Positions 41,402 to 41,623 of a DNA stretch of 41,623 nt are shown here, one piece after another. Source of the DNA: Gallionella sp. (GTDB taxonomy: Bacteria; Pseudomonadota; Gammaproteobacteria; Burkholderiales; Gallionellaceae). Positions within the stretch are counted from its first letter, which is position 1; each line of letters starts with the position of its first letter. The stretch is from the NCBI GenBank assembly GCA_022340615.1, contig JAJDNO010000030.1, positions 1-41,623 on the forward strand, read 5' to 3'. The position numbers and the translations under genes are program-made. A model generated the notes under the pieces. The model saw nothing but the letters and a program-made list of their open reading frames with translations. It did no database searches and was not told the DNA's origin.

Positions 41402-41623
41402 TTGCCGCGTTGGGCACTGCTCAAGGCCGCGCTGATACCGCTGATTTTTCTTGCTGCCTGCACCACGTCCCGTCCTCCCGCCCAGCCTTACCCGCCGTTT
41501 GCGGTAAGCAAGTGGGAGATGCTGCCGGACTGGCAGACGATCGATCTGCAACCCGCCTGGGCCGCGTTCTGGCAAAGCTGCACTGCGCTGAAGAACAAAC
41601 CGGGCTGGCAAACCGTATGTACC
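41402..41623 (+). CDS. mltA: Membrane-bound lytic murein transglycosylase A (5' part)
   Basis: The frame runs off the end of the window. The visible protein has a lipoprotein signal peptide, PRWALLKAALIPLIFLAAC (lipobox LAAC, Cys codon 41459-41461), then KWEMLPDWQTIDLQPAWAAF and WQSCTALKNKPGWQTVC, which match the start of mature MltA. MltA cleaves glycan strands to anhydromuropeptides on the outer-membrane inner face. No ATG occurs in this frame before the signal peptide; TTG 41402 fits the signal best, and GTG codons at 41285, 41294 and 41321 are alternatives. Confidence 0.8.
   Translation, partial: MPRWALLKAALIPLIFLAACTTSRPPAQPYPPFAVSKWEMLPDWQTIDLQPAWAAFWQSCTALKNKPGWQTVCT

Overview
The window reads as ordinary chromosome of a betaproteobacterium. 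Gene orders common in that class are present: nadD-rsfS-rlmH-maf-rng, pilT/pilU divergent from yggS-proC-yggT-yggU, rnb-tonB-aroE-mtgA beside mgtE, lptM-lysA, and apaG beside mltA. A homodimeric-type AceE, HemJ in place of HemG, and the moderately GC-rich codon use fit Nitrosomonadales, perhaps a Gallionellaceae-like organism. That placement is a judgement from gene content, not a database match. Coding density is very high and no gap exceeds about 230 bases. I see no tRNA, rRNA, CRISPR array, transposase, prophage gene or plasmid marker.

Layout. 1-1269 (-): cysS, 3' end outside the window. 1395-7100 and on to 8344 (+): GIY-YIG protein, glyQ-glyS, gmhB, plsC, YgjP-like metalloprotease, lptM, lysA. 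8501-8749 (+): a histone-H1-like protein built of 45-bp tandem repeats. 8980-14868 (-): mgtE, mtgA, aroE, an orphan TonB-family protein and an RNase II-family exonuclease. 15020-18373 (+): a possible leader peptide, a VanZ-like membrane protein, a [2Fe-2S] ferredoxin-like protein, and a Ser/Thr kinase joined through four membrane segments to a GGDEF domain. 18486-21287 (+): a tightly overlapping four-gene unit (alpha/beta hydrolase, ABC ATPase, hotdog thioesterase, ABC permease). 21419-23468 (+): rhodanese, hemJ, RlmL-like methyltransferase. 23481-25688 (-): pilU, pilT. 25783-28176 (+): yggS, proC, yggT, yggU. 28204-30412 (+): a poorly characterised run with an FlK-like thioesterase, a small membrane protein, a cNMP-domain/DUF1003 protein and a 59-residue protein. 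30454-40830 (-): lipoprotein, rng, maf, rlmH, rsfS, nadD, aceF, aceE, 5-formyl-THF cyclo-ligase, ilvA. 40915-41623 (+): apaG and the 5' part of mltA.

How it fits together. Most genes are housekeeping: aminoacyl-tRNA synthesis, ribosome maturation (RsfS, RlmH, RlmL, RNase G), envelope building (GmhB, PlsC, LptM, MtgA, MltA), amino-acid synthesis (LysA, AroE, ProC, IlvA), pyruvate oxidation (AceEF, with no lpd here) and twitching motility (PilT, PilU). The parts most worth a second look are the kinase-membrane-GGDEF fusion, which could join protein phosphorylation to cyclic-di-GMP signalling, the ABC exporter unit with a thioesterase between its ATPase and permease genes, the cNMP/DUF1003 neighbourhood, and several perfect inverted repeats in short intergenic spacers. 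I did not find a clear defence system, biosynthetic cluster or mobile element.
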